A DNA stretch of 64,000 bases from the NCBI GenBank assembly GCA_028583415.1, contig CM053276.1, positions 129,490,951 to 129,554,950 of the forward strand, written 5' to 3'. This DNA is from Protea cynaroides (lineage: Eukaryota > Streptophyta > Magnoliopsida > Proteales > Proteaceae). Under the pieces are notes generated by a model, which was not told where the DNA came from, did no database searches, and was given only the letters and a program-made list of their open reading frames with translations. Both the position numbers and the translations under genes were made by a program. Below, piece after piece: positions 1-13,600 of the stretch; position 1 is the first letter of the stretch; each line of letters begins with the position of its first letter.

Positions 1-909
1 CCTAATTAAAAATTGGGATAGGTCTACTCGGGTTGGGTTCAGGTTGCCCTGGTGTTTCAATTTCTGACTTGCACCGTGTCCTTCAAACCGGACTGAACGA
101 TTAAAACCCAGATTGACCTGCATTGTTTACTAAATGTGTCAGGCTTATGCCTTGACTGATTATTAATCAGTTGTTCACGGTGTAAGGGTGCAGCCCGTTG
201 GTCGCTCGACCACACTGACCGAATATAGACCGAAACCCAAACCGACTGATTAAATGACCATTAAGCTCAAACCCTAAAAGCCTCAACCTCAAATGGCTAA
301 AAGTCTCTCATTCTCCTTCTTCGTATAGGTTATGTTCTTTTAATTAAGAAATTAAAATAGGGTATTATGGTTTTTTATTTCACAAATAAGAGAAGGGTAA
401 TATTGTCTTTCAATTTTAAAATGTTAACTGACATCATCATTTAATGGAAGTCCATTAACAGACTGAGTCTCTATGTTACATGTTTTCAATATTTGTGGTG
501 GTAGTTGATGTTTGTTAGATAGTCGTGGATGGTAGTTGAAGTTAGTGATAGTTCATGGGTAGTAGGTAAAATTTTTCCTATAATAAATAATGACCAATTA
601 CAATTGAATCTAGGCCAAGAGTTGTGTTTATTTCATTGTGGACCGATTGGCAGGATTGAGACGATTAATATAAGATCGAATAATATAACCAATTATGGGC
701 TAGTTGATTTGCATCACTAAAACCCATTAATAGACCGATTAGATCGATTAGGAACCGGAACCGATTGAATTGAATATAGACGTGTCTATTTCTTGCAAAC
801 AAAGACCATTTAGTTAAACATATCGATCATGGTGCAAGGTATTAAATTACTGATGACCAATTAGGCCTTAAGCTAAACCCACCAAAACCGACAAATTGAC
901 ACCCCTAGG
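1..909. mobile_element. hAT-like DNA element, right-hand end
   Basis: The segment ends in TTGACACCCCTA (about 897-908), the inverted terminus typical of plant hAT elements. The DNA before it is rich in ACCGA, CCGATT and GGTTC-like motifs (for example 721-770 and 880-900), the usual subterminal composition of this superfamily. The matching left terminus is not visible and probably lies before the window. No transposase reading frame was seen, so this is probably a non-autonomous or decayed copy. Assignment rests on terminus and composition only. Confidence 0.5.
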
Positions 910-1259
910 GCCTAAGTCGCATCCACAAATTGTATGACACGTACCAGAACGGCAGTAGATATATAAAATTGAGGTTGTTACCTTGTATGAAATTCAATTT
1001 GGATACATACGCGGGCAGGGCATTTTTTAATTATTTTCATGCTTGTGTAGGAAACTTTCAATGTGTATAAATCCTCTCTTGCCCACTTGTCGCCTGCCAA
1101 AGATTGAATTTCAGGAGGATTTTTATCCAAAATCCTCATTCCAACATAGGCAGTAGGGGATCAGGCTAAAACACCAGATTCCCCAGATTCTGAGAATCTG
1201 CCACGTGGTAGATTGAGCTATCATGTCGTGCAACAGATGTCAAATTTTGGATGGGTCGG

Positions 1260-1458
1260 CTTAAATAATCCTGAAGACCCGGAACTTGACCGGACCCGCC
1301 GAGGAGATGCCATATAACTTCATCCATACCCTCTGCGCAGTAGCTTTAATACAGAAAGGTTGCTTCTTAACGCCCATTTGAATCGGCGAACAAAGTTTTC
1401 AGTTATAAACTCTGGATCGAATCGGCAATCGTAGAGAAACGAGACAGATCAATAAAAA
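1260..1458 (+). promoter_or_regulatory. Probable core promoter and 5' leader of gene 1
   Basis: The 200 bases before the gene 1 start codon hold two TATA-like words, CATATAACTT near 1310 and TTATAAACT near 1403. They are followed by a purine-rich leader that ends in AATAAAAA directly before the ATG, a context that suits plant initiation. Which TATA word is used cannot be decided from sequence. Confidence 0.35.
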
Positions 1459-1637
1459 ATGGCGGCCTCTTCGCCAGTCCCAAGCAACAACAGCACCGAC
1501 ACCACAACCACCGCCGGCGTAACCAATGGCATCACCGCAACCGCCGCCACTTCTCAACGTTTCGACACACCGAAGCAGAACCTTCGCGGCCTCAACAAGC
1601 CCAAGTGCTCCAAGTGCGGCAACGTCGCTCGTTCCAG
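1459..1637 (+). CDS. Gene 1 exon 1
   Basis: This exon gives 59 codons plus two bases. It encodes a Ser/Thr/Ala-rich N-terminus followed by RFDTPKQNLRGLNKPKCSKC. The donor is TTCCAG|GTTTGT. Reading on past the donor soon reaches a stop, whereas splicing to 12711 restores the cysteine motif. Confidence 0.85.
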
Positions 1638-4600
1638 GTTTGTCTCTCACTGCATTGGTTCGTACGAAGAACGAGGAATCATGAATCTACACTGTTCAGG
1701 AACCCTAATATTTCTTTATACTGCACCTTTTTTTTAGATTTTTTTATATGAGAACTTGTTTTCTTTACGCCACTTCGACTCAGTGGTGATTATATGGCTC
1801 AGACAATGCGTTGAATTGATTCATATTTTCTCTTTTCTTTCTCCCCTTCTCCTAATGCGTACTTGGCTATCAGTTTATTTGCATTTATTTTTCCTGGGTA
1901 TCTGCAATGAGGAAAGACAACTGACTTTACTTGGTAATGGTGTTCCTTTCTTAACTTAGAATTGTGAATCTATTTATCTAAATGTAAAATATTTGCTGGG
2001 TTAGTTCTCATGCATTATTGAAACTTTGAGCCTCTCTTCTGATGGTAATGTCATGTCTTCTGTTGTAACTCTTACATTCCATTATGGGCAAGGTTTTAGT
2101 TCTAGGTATTGGATTGGGTAGGATTCTAATGGCATGCTGACACGTTGCACGCTGATTAAAAAATAATTAATAATAAGGAAAAATCGAATATAGGATGAGG
2201 GATCTGCCAAGGCCGAAACCGATATGAATTAGCCAGTCCGGATGATCTGATACTGATTACTAAAACCACGGTTAAGTGCGTTTCACGCTTTTTGCAACTT
2301 TTCTTTTAATTGGCTATGGTCAGGGAACAGTTTTCTAAATCTTAATCAAATTGGTATAGTTAGATTTTAATCAGCTGGCGAAAGAGTGAACTTATAAACT
2401 TGGTTGAGTTACAAAAATTTAGTGAGTAGAGAGAGCTGATTTATGTATTCTCTGCTGCTCATGTTTAACCAGAGCTATCCCTGGTTCTATAATTTACTTA
2501 ATTTTTTTTTTTTCAAAAAACCACTGATGGAAGAAAATCTGTAGTGAAGTATTGGTGGCATTTAATTGAGGCATTATTCTAATATTGTTTAATGTATCCA
2601 TTGAGGGTGTTGTAGGATGTTTAGTGCTATGGTTACTTGATGCCTTATGTCTGTACCGATGTTCAATGAGTGTGGGTTTCATCGTGGGGTGTGGTGATTG
2701 GGACCATTGGGTTACTTTTTTGGAAGAATATTGGCTTGGGCAATTGGGTTATGTGATCTTTGTTAGAGGTTTTACATGCTGCTAGATATGAACTTATTTG
2801 CATGCTTTGGAACCCACAATGGTGAGGTGGTGTAGGTGCCAACTTCTAAAAGGTATTTCCTTGACTCAGAAGTAGGGAAGTGTCTAAACTCCTTTGACTG
2901 GTGCAAGAGGCTTGTTGTCTGCTTTGAAGAGGGATTGTTGAATTCAATGGGTTGTTCCAAAAGTTATCTTTAATGACCAAATTCTTTTATGATTCCTTGA
3001 TAAGAGAGGTTGTTGCTGATTGATTGTTTCGGTTTCCATATTTCTCAGTGGTCATTGAACTGAGAATGCAAGGTGGTAGCACTTCAAGTCTTCAACATCT
3101 GAAAATGCCTATCTTTTGTTTCATTAATTTCTTCAATATTTGAAAAGGAAAACAGACTGACTTGGTCATGGCATTGTATGGTGGTTGAATGATTGTCCAG
3201 ATCCTTCAAAATTTGTAGTTTTCTATATCCTGGGAATGGGGATCTCACTTATCATGACCTGAGATAATTATTAGAGGAGTTTGACTCTATCCTTTTGACT
3301 GGGACACTGACAAAACGAATTTGGAATGCCATTGCTGTATTTCAAAGATGTTTAAGATTTTTTTACCTTATTAATCAAAATTGTTTCACTGCATATCTGT
3401 TATACTCCTCTTCCTGCTTTGAGATCTTTTATTGTAGCTATGATGAGCCTATTGAAAAAAAACCCCCATTTTGAACATCTTGGTTCAACAATCCATATAG
3501 AGGGAGAGATTGAAGAGGACGTTGGCCCCATAGAATTAGAGCTGGTTGGAATTCAATAGCCACTCAGTGTGATTAAGCAACAGAATTCTATATAATGGCC
3601 GTATGACTATCCAGAATTTATCCGACCAGAATGTTGGGTGCCCAAGAAACACTGTACATAACGTTAGCACAGCTGGGATATGCATATTGAGAAAAAAAAA
3701 CTGGAGGGAGTGCAAAGGATCGGATCAGAAATGAATTTATCTGGGAACCTAGGAGTTGCACCAATATGTGACATGATGAGAAAGATTCACTGAGATGGTT
3801 TGATCATTTACAGAAAAAACCAATGTCTGTCCAGTGAGGAGCAATGTGGTGCAAGTTGAATTCATTGAAAGGATAAGGACCAGGGCTAAAATGACCAAAA
3901 TGACTTGGTCGAAATGAGAAGAGGGATGGTTGCTTGTTAGGGAAGATATGGCCATGGATTGACTCAAATGAAAGAACAAGATTCATGTAGCCAAATCTAG
4001 GTGAGTGAGGCTTAGTTGATTTATGTTATGTCCTTACTGAAGGAAATCATGGACATCTCCTTAAGGTTTATGCAAGAAGGCATTGAAAAACTCCGTTGTG
4101 CTATTGTAGCACTATTATGATGATTTGGGCCTCATAGAAGTGTGCCTAGTAGAGAGTCTGTTTCCGTCCTTTCCGAAGCTGGGTAAACTTCCTATATAGA
4201 TTCGAAGTCAAGAAAGTGACTCTATCTAAAAGACTCACTTCTGAACAAAGGGGTTGTGCAGAGTCACTATCAGTATTTCTTAGCTCATTATTGGCCAAAC
4301 CACTTTGACACTGGGCCCAAATTGAGTAGGATCGCTTAGCCATGCTTCATAATTGAAAAAAAGTGCACCATGGAAGATGAAGTGTACGTGTTCACTGAAG
4401 AGGAGACAGAACAAGAATCGAACCCTATCCCTCGGCTGACTTCTTATGCAGAGGTGCACCCAATTGCCTTTGAGAGCCGTAAACTTAATGATCCCGGGTA
4501 GAAATACACAGTACAAGAAAAGGATATGACCACCATAGTGCACTGTCTATGCACTTGGAGACGCTATCTGCTTGGAAAATTATTATCTCAAAGGGGGTTT

Positions 4601-7600
4601 GGGGAACATACATGTGCAAACATGAGCAGTTTTGCTTAGAAATTATTTGAACTTAGTTTGCTGGAGTGTATTATTTAATGGTTATTAGATATTAGAGAGG
4701 CTTGGACAAGAAATAAGTATCCTTTCTTTTATGTATTTGGTTCTCAAATGGTCCAAACTAGAGGTTCTAACTTCTATTGATGCAGGTCGATCAGATCTGA
4801 CAGATCTGGTTGGCCTGCAAGTAATGGGCCCAGTAATGGAATGGAAGAGATCCCAATTTGACGGCTACATATGGGTCAGATCTCAAACCTAATTACAGAT
4901 TTTGATATAATAACTAACAGAAAACCATAAATAAGATTATCCAAAATAGAGAACGATGGAAGAAGATGATGGGGAGAGAGAGAGAGAGAGAGAATTTTCT
5001 TTCTCCTGAAAGTAGCATTTGAATTTTAAGAAACCAATAGACTAGAAAGTGAGAAAAAGTAGGAGAGAGGAGATGAAGTAGGGAGAAATCTTCCTTACTG
5101 TGGGGACATGAGAGAGAGACAAGAGAGCTTGGCAATAAGAAGAATAATGAAAGAAAATAGGAGAGGAAAGATAAGAAAAGAAAGAGCAAAGAGAGGATAA
5201 CTGTGGGGGTGGGGATGAGAGAGAAATTTTTGACTAAGTTAAGAGAAGAGAGAAAGGCCAGTAGTTACCAAACATCCAAAGCATTCAAATTCATAATCAT
5301 AGAGGGGCGGTTACATATTTATAGACTTTTAATATTCCTAAATGTACTCTCATAAGGATTTCTTAACACTTTCTTACTATAAATAAACAACCAAAATTAA
5401 TAAAACTCTTACTAGCCTAATATAACTAACAACAAAACTCTTGATAGCTAAGATAATTTCCTAAATTTGGACTGTAGAGATGACATCCAAATTTAAAATA
5501 TTAATTTTTTGCACTCCTTAATATCCCTACTTTTGGGCTTTATATTTGATGAGGGGCAGATTCCCAAGAGCCAGAATTGCAGTGATCTGGATAGGACCAG
5601 AATATGAACAAGGTAATGACTGAATATCTACCCTACAGATAGGGGGATCAGATTCAAGATTTAGTTCTGACCTGCTGTCTTGGTGTTGAATGATGGAGGA
5701 TTGATGGCTGAATGTAGAAGATAGTAAATAACCTCAGCAAGCTAGAATCCCACTAGTACCTGCTATAGGAGTCTCACCTAAGCCCCCTTGAGAGTTGAAA
5801 CAATATTCAAATAGAATATTCAGGGAGGCTACCGGGTACTGTTTGCATGAACTGTTTGTTCACATGAACAGTATTGGCTGGGCAGGAAAAGCATGCTGTC
5901 TCAATGGACTGGGCTGTTGCTAGCTGAATCATATTGCTCAATATTTCAGCCTATTACAATAATAACACCTAAAGACCAAGGACCAACCACAAACCAATAC
6001 TAAAGCCTGGTCCAAATTCAAATTGGGCCTGCATTACTAATTCGTTGTGTAAAGTTATAGCTTCAATTGGGTTGGAATAAAAGAAACTGAGATATTTAGT
6101 ATTAAATGAGGGTTTTGAGTGGGAGAAGATCACTGCTTGTATTAAGAAAGTTGCTAAAAGATGTTCTAGGCGTATGAAAGGAAAACGCCATTCCTTTAGG
6201 GACTTTTGGTGGTGGGATGATTAAAGCTAAGAAAGATAGTTTTAAGACATGCCAAAAGACAAAGGATGTAGAGGATAAAAAAAAGTATAGACTTGCCAGA
6301 AATAAAGCTAAGAAAGTTGTGAGAAAAGTAAGGTGAAGAAATATGGAGATCTATAACAATCTGAGCACAAAGAAAAGGGAAAAACGATCTATAAAATAGT
6401 TATGATGGGGGCAATGAAGAGTAGAGATTTATATTATGTTAGATGTATTAAAAGTGTAGATGGTAGAGTTCTAGTAGGGATGAAGGCATTAAAGAAGTAT
6501 GGAACAATTATTTCCACATCCTACCAAATAAAGACACTTCGAGTAATCGTGTCTTGAAAGCTGCATTACTAGGGTGTTGGGAAAAAAAAAGTTTTAATGA
6601 GGATGAATATTGGTAAAGCACCAGGTCCAGATGAGGTCCCAATAGAAGTATGGTAGAGCCTAGGAATTTATAGATTATCTTGGCTAACCAAGCTGTTCAA
6701 TAAGATTATGAGCACAAGGTAAATGCCAGATGAATGGAGGAGAAGCATTGTGGTTCCGATTTATGAAAAGGAAGGTGATATTCAGAACTACAATGATTAT
6801 AAAGGCATAAAACTAATGAATCATATTATGAAATTATGAGAGAGTTATTGAAAATTTGCATGAGACAAGAAATTACTATTACAGGGAACCAATTTGGTTT
6901 TATGTTAAGTAAATCCACGATAGAAGCTTTTACTTACTTAGGAGACTCATGCAAAAATTTGTAGAAAGCAAAAAGGACCTCCATATGGTCTGTATTGACC
7001 TAGAAAAAGTTTATGACAAAGTCCCTAAGAGAGTTAATTTAGCAAGTACTAGAGAAGAAAAATGTCTCAAGTAAATGTGGACAGAGTCAAGGATATGTAT
7101 TATAATGTGGTGACTAGTGTGAGAACCGTCGGGGGTCAAGCTAGTGAATTCCCAATTACAATTGGGTTATATCAAGGATAGTTTTAAGCCATTATCTATT
7201 TGCCCTTGTTATGGATGATTTAACTGTAGACATTCAAGATGAAGTTCCTTGGTGTATGTTTTTTGCTGATGATAAGGGTGTCAATTGGGACAACTCCTTA
7301 CCGGTTTTGGTTCCAAGAGGGTCATGCACCTTTGCACACTAGCATTTTTTGCATTTAGTTTATTCTTTAAAAAGCTCACATACAAATCATTGGAGCTTGC
7401 ATTATCTACTATTATAGGAAATAGTTTCATCTCAATTCCCCAATCCATTAACATCTTCCCAATTGCTTTACAAATATGAGCTCCAGTATATGGAGGTGGT
7501 AAGACAGTGAATCTGAGCGTCTATTTTTATTTTATTTTGTAAAATCCACGATTTAACAATATAATGAGCTGTGAGAGTAATGTAACCATCATTACTGATG

Positions 7601-10600
7601 GAAGTTCATAGATCAGGAATCAAAGAAATCCTCCTAGTAGAACTTATCATTAACTCTTTGGTTTTTTCCTTTTCAACCTTCTATAATTTTTGAACATCTG
7701 ACATTTTACTATTTCTGGAAATGGGTTTGTTCTCTTGCCAAAGATACAATATTAACTTTTTGAAGTCCTCATACTACAAACTTGAGAGGTAATTCATTCC
7801 TCACTATTAATGTCATCACCATGTTACACAAAAGTGTTGAATCAATTCGCCTATCTCTGATGGTCATCTTCCCGTCAGGTGCTGCCATAAACATCTCAGC
7901 TACATCTTTGTTTTATGCTTAGGACTACATTTCATGTGCTTGGTTAGGCTGGAAGTCCCTTTTTGGTAGTATCAGCAAGTAAAATTGCCCCACACTCCGT
8001 GCATTCCACTTTATGCCTAAAAAAAAAAGGGCGTACCAGTGCACGAGGCTCCCGCTATTGCAGGTCTGGAGAAGCAAAATGTACGCAGCCTTACCCCAGA
8101 GCGCGGAGAGGCTGTTTCAATGTTTCGAACCCGTGACCACCAGATTGCATTCCACTCTATGCCTATCATCACTAAATTCTTTTTTAGGCAACTCCTTGTA
8201 CCAATTACTATTCCAACAAATAGAAGTTCTCTTCTTTGGATTCTTAGTCTTGGGGGAAGAATTGGCAGTATTACCATCTTTGTTAGACGGTTGGGGTGCC
8301 GAAGTGGAGTCAATCACTTCAACACCATATTCAACATTTACCATTTTGGATGCACAATGAAAATATAATCACCATAGTAAATAGGAACCTAAAAGGAAAA
8401 TTATATCAAGTTAAAACCAATATGGAAGTATTAAATGATTTTAAAAAAAGAACAGATAGTTCTTGAATAGTTCTCATTGTTACCTAGATACTGAGGAACA
8501 ATCATTACCATTCCAAAAGAAAACTCAAATTTTAAGTTGGAAGAGTTCTTTGCATACCTTCTTCTTTGTTGGCACTACAAGTCTACTCCTTCAAGGAACC
8601 GTCGATCAGCAACTCAGGGAGCTGCTTCAAGAACAGAACCAGGCCTGCACTTGAAAAATACATGTAAAAATAAATTCGTTGGATTCAATATCCAGTTGTT
8701 GAATGTTTGATGACTAAAATAGGAATTTCATGTCTTAAAGCCTTAAAGGTGTAACACATTTTTAATATATAGCTAATAGCTAGTGGAACTTTATTAATTC
8801 TGATGCATAACATCAATGAGATCAAGTACTCAGGTAACCCGTATTCTGCTAATTTAAGGAATATGATGAAAATATGGATTGGAAACTAGAGTTAGGGGAA
8901 AAAGAGGAATAAGGTTTAATAAAGACAAAACATAAGAACAGTAGAGAAATAAGTTGAGATTTAAAGAAGCTTAAGTCACAAACTTCAATAATCAGACTTC
9001 CGGGTGGGAATCGGGAGAAAAAGAAAATCTAGGATTAAATTTTGGAGTGATAGATTCATACCTCTCTTAGAGTCCACGGTTTAAATTGATTGCAGAGAAG
9101 AAAGACATAAGCAATTGTTGTCATTGTTGGGTGGTGGGATATTGAATGGTAGATTAGGTTTGTAAAGTGCTAAGTGGCGAAGAGGAGAGGAGAAGAGGAA
9201 AAACATAAGAGAAGTTGATTAGGTTTTAAAGATTTACGGTTTTTGATAATCTGAGTCCAAGTTGTTTTTATATGGGGTTTAAAAATAGTTCTGGGTGGTC
9301 CAATTTCAACTGATTTTGGAACCGCTGTGAAACCGTCTTGAACCGTCCTGTCCCATTAAGCATTCGGTCCCAAAATTAACTCCCAGAACCGTCCCATTTT
9401 TTCTCGGGACGGGTTTTAGCGGCTCAGTTTTGGGACGGTTTCCGGTTCCAAGACGAAATTGACACACTTAGCTTTGTTTTGGTGGATGAGACAAAAGTGT
9501 TTTAACAAAAGGTTTTAAGATAAGTAAAAATAAGACGGAGTATATATGGTGTGTAACTTTAATCACACAAAGACGGATAATGAGGTGGTGAAAATTGATG
9601 AGAGGGAGATACAACAAAATGTTTATTTTAGATATGTAGGTTCAATCATAAATAAAGAAGGTGGCACAAAGGATGATGTTTCAGAGAGGATTAAAATAGG
9701 ATGGATGAAGTGGCGATGTGCGTCTGGATCGGTGTATTCCTTTAAAACTTAAAGGAAAATTTTATAAGAGTCATTCAACCAGCTACGATATATGGTGCAG
9801 AATGTTCGACAGTTAAGAGGCATCATATAGATAAACTTAGAGTAACTAATATGAGGATGTTGAGATGGATGTGTGGTAAAAGTAGGAAGGATAAGGTAAT
9901 AAACGATCGTATTAGAGCTGTTTTGGGAGTAGCGCCGATACATAATAAGATATGAGAAAGTCGTTTGAGATTATATGGAGATATGATCATGTTCAACGGA
10001 AGCCATTAGATGGTCTAGTATGGAAGAGTGATTTGATTCAGATCGAAGGATCTAAAGGAGCTAGGAACAGACTTAAGATGATTATAGGGAGGTGGTGATG
10101 AAAGACATGCATAGCCAATGCCTTGTTTCAAGTATGACCTCGAATAAAGTTGATTGGAGGGCAAGAATCCTTGTAGCCGACCCCATTTAGTTGGGATCAG
10201 AGTATAAGACTTTGTTGTTGTTGTTGTAAACTTATTATTGACAACCATGTGTTTTTGTGCGTGTATTTAACCTATTCACTTAATGGTTAATGGAGTTTTG
10301 AAATTCTAGCAGCTTTTGATTGTTTTAAACCATGAAGTGTGGCTGATTTTAGTTTGCAGCATGTTGCCTATGTGAATCCCTAGTTCTTATTCCTTTACCA
10401 CCTCAATTTTGCAGAATTTATGTGGTTCTACTCCATCCACTGTCAAACCTTACCTTTACATAGTCAGGATGAGCAATGAAAACCCTATGGCCTACTCACC
10501 TGATTCAACCTCCGACCTTAGTTTCCATGATTTCATCTTTATTTGAAACCATAATTTTCTTTTGTGCTTTGTTTTCAATATAAACTTCTAGTCTAGTGTG

Positions 10601-13600
10601 GGATGGGATGGTTAAGTGCCGATTTGTTTTCAATATAAAACTCTCTTTTATCTTTGGATCATCTCCAATTGCTTTAAAGTTTTGCCTTAACTTTGTTCCT
10701 ATATAGTGCTTTTGTTTAAACACTATATTTGTCAAATCCTAGCTGTTCTTGTAAAGATCCTGCACTTCTCGGACTCTTTTTGTGTTTCTATGGAGAGCTT
10801 TCACTTTGCCCTTGCTTCCTTTATCCAAGTTTCGGGCTTACATTAGGAGTTTTTTTTAATATTTCAGATGAATTTAGAGGTACTGAGGTTTGAGGATTTG
10901 CCTTTAGCAATGGTAAAGTTTATGAAAACCTCCGAGGCTCTCGAACCCTCAACCAGGAGTAGGAATATAGTCCCAAATGCTCACTTGCATGCATTCATAA
11001 TGATGTTAGTCCATCAATAGTCATCACTTCTGTCAGAGGGTGAGATATGCTCATCTCAATGGTTTTTCAGCATTCCCCTTCCTGCAACCCTACTGTGCTA
11101 TTAGAAGAGGATGTACCCTACTGTGCTATTAGAAGGGGATGTTTTCATCTCACTTCACAGCTTTCTTCTGTTTGGTCATAACAACTATTGAAGAAGGGTG
11201 CATTAAATGAATGACGTTGGGAATGAGAAGGTATATTAGATGTAGAGGTTCCCTGATGGATAAACATTACTTTCTACATATTTTGTGATTTTTCCTTGAG
11301 AAGCAATTGCCTTGACGAAAGTAAAAACAACTAGGTAATAGAACAAGTTAGATGTGCAGAACTGAAGGACTTGGACTTCTCCTTGGCTCCTTTACTGTGC
11401 AAAAAGATTAAAAAAAGTCATCCGCTATACAAAAAACATTGATTTCTCACATCCACAATATTACTCCTAATCTCTGGCGTTAGTATACTTTTTTTGTTTA
11501 AATTATGGACAGGACCCCATATTTAGGAGAAGCATGACTTTCAAAAATACACTAACTCCTGACTTTTCATGCTTCCCATATTACTATATATCATGAAATG
11601 AGAGAAAAAGCTTCTCTGAATCTGCACTAATCAAGTAGACTGAATTACACCTGCACTAATGAGTAGACTGAATTAATTTGCGTCATATTTCTCTTCCGCA
11701 GTAGGTTTGGAAAGTAGTGAATGAGTAACTGTTTCAGCATCCTTAAGATAAAAATAAAACAGGTATGCATTTGGAATCACATGAGTCCATGACTTAGGAT
11801 TTTCTTGCTAGCATTAGTAACCTGGCACCTTAGCATCTCTTCCTGCTACCAAATATTCTCCCAAACACTAGTTCCATACCATTATTCACCTTTATTTTTA
11901 TTTCCTGAACAGAGGAGTCTCTGAAACTCATGATGGCTCTCCGTAGCTATTGGTAGATCTCATCCTATGATTTTCCCAATCATTAAGAAGCCGTATTTTG
12001 TTTAGATAATTGTTTTTCAGAGATTGCCTCGGTGCCTCCTCCTTTTTCTGGGAAACCTCCTTAACCATTTGGACAGAACGTTTGGACAGAACAGCCTTCT
12101 TTATGTCGGTGACTCGATGTAAGTCAAGGCCTCTTCTTGCATGGGCTTGTATAACTCCTTTCAGCCCACAAGATTATTTAGTTTGTTTCCTCCTTCAACC
12201 CTGACCAAAGGAAGTTAGTCCGAACTTGTTCAATTCCATGAACACCTGAAGCTGGAACTGTTAATAAAGATGGGAACTATGTGTATTTGTGAAAGGGGTC
12301 TGATGAGAGTAATTTTGTGCAGTTTTGATATGATTTTTAGTTTTCGTCTACTCAAATTTTTCTCCAGCTTCTCAATTCGGGCTTTCAAGCAGATCTTTGC
12401 TTTTGTAAGAAACCCTGTAAGGGAAGCCCATATTGAAAACTGGCTGGTAGATCATCCACATTTTGCACATAATTTATAATAGATTTTACTTTTAGACCTA
12501 TTTATCTTCAAACACATACTTACAATTTGCGTGGCAAAGAGAAGATACAGCACCATATGTCCCACGCAGGAAGCATCCATAATTTCTGTATGACATCATA
12601 TACTAACTACAAAAGAGACTATTGGGATTCATTGATTACATAAATATACATTAGATAAATACTTCCTCTTCTCAATGGTTCTTCGGATGAGCTAACTATT
12701 ACGCGTGCAGGTGCCCATACCAGTCATGCAAGAGTTGCTGTGCAAAAGCTCAAAATCCATGTCATATACACGGTATGCTACCTGTTAGTAATGATGTATT
12801 TGATTCCTTTAGACTGCAGGTTATTGCATGAAAATTTTAATCATGCAGTGCGGTATTAATAGATTTGACTAGATTTCTACATGGGGGAACGTAGTTATGG
12901 AGCCTGCTGATCATGCTGGAGGGAGACCTCTCTATCCTGAATGGCCCAACCAATGGAGGCACCCAGTGATATGGAGATTTTGGATAGCCATCAAAGGAAC
13001 ACTTCTGAATTGTGCATGGTCAAATATCATGTTAACCAGGCCTTTATTGAGACCTTGCTGGTTGCTTTTGTTTAGGCAGTGAATGAAATTCCATCTATCA
13101 TCATCAGTATTTCTCCTTATGTTCAGTTGTGGTCTATCAACACTGTCTGGGATTTAGCAATTTATTTGTTGATCATGATTGATGCATATTCTATGTTTCA
13201 TCATTAAGAAATGTGGAATGGTCTAATCATGGCCAAGTAGAAATTGAGATCTTTTCATGCATTATAAGTTCTGCCAAAATTACATATCGAGGATGACCAA
13301 CCTTTATTTTGTGTTCGAATTGGGATTACAGTTCTGAAAGCAAATGCAATTTTCCCAGACAAGATACCATCCTCAAGCTCTCCTATGTTCAACCAGCAGT
13401 TTACAGAGGTGTCTTCTACAAGGTAAGTCATAAAATTTTTTCATCTCACTCCGTTGCAAGTGGAGGTGGAGAATTATTATCTTGTGGAGTTTAGTTACTG
13501 GAAATGCAGTTTCTCAAGTTCAAAACGGGCATTGCTTGCTTTCTGATTCTTGGACCAAGATAAATTTGTGTCATGTGATAACCAGGCATTTACTCACTGA

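Larger units (their letters stand above)
6118..10245 (+). mobile_element. RTE-type LINE, 5'-truncated, split by a nested hAT element
   Basis: The first part (6118-7272) translates, with breaks, to reverse-transcriptase landmarks: GKAPGPDEVPIEVW (about 6613), NQFGF (6888), DLHMVCIDLEKVYDKVPK in mixed frames (about 6976-7030) and the catalytic FADD box (about 7260). The second part resumes after the hAT insertion at 9471 and gives FRYVGSIINKEGG, GWMKWRCASG and ADPI-LG wording. It ends with the plant RTE 3' signature CCGACCCCATTTAGTTGGGAT and a TTG repeat (10212-10226). The endonuclease domain is missing, so the element is 5'-truncated, and many stops make it dead. Possible target-site remnants are GTTTTGAGTG (about 6110) and GTTTTTGTGCGTG (about 10250). 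The same place in the duplicated copy (about 23690) is empty. Confidence 0.8.

Noticed and set aside
4400..4480. tRNA gene on the minus strand (B box GGGTTCGATTC)
   Set aside because: No matching acceptor, D or anticodon stems could be drawn around it.
8013..8368. Overlapping plus-strand frames of 109-115 codons
   Set aside because: They cross the Au SINE and read the hAT transposase region on the wrong strand.
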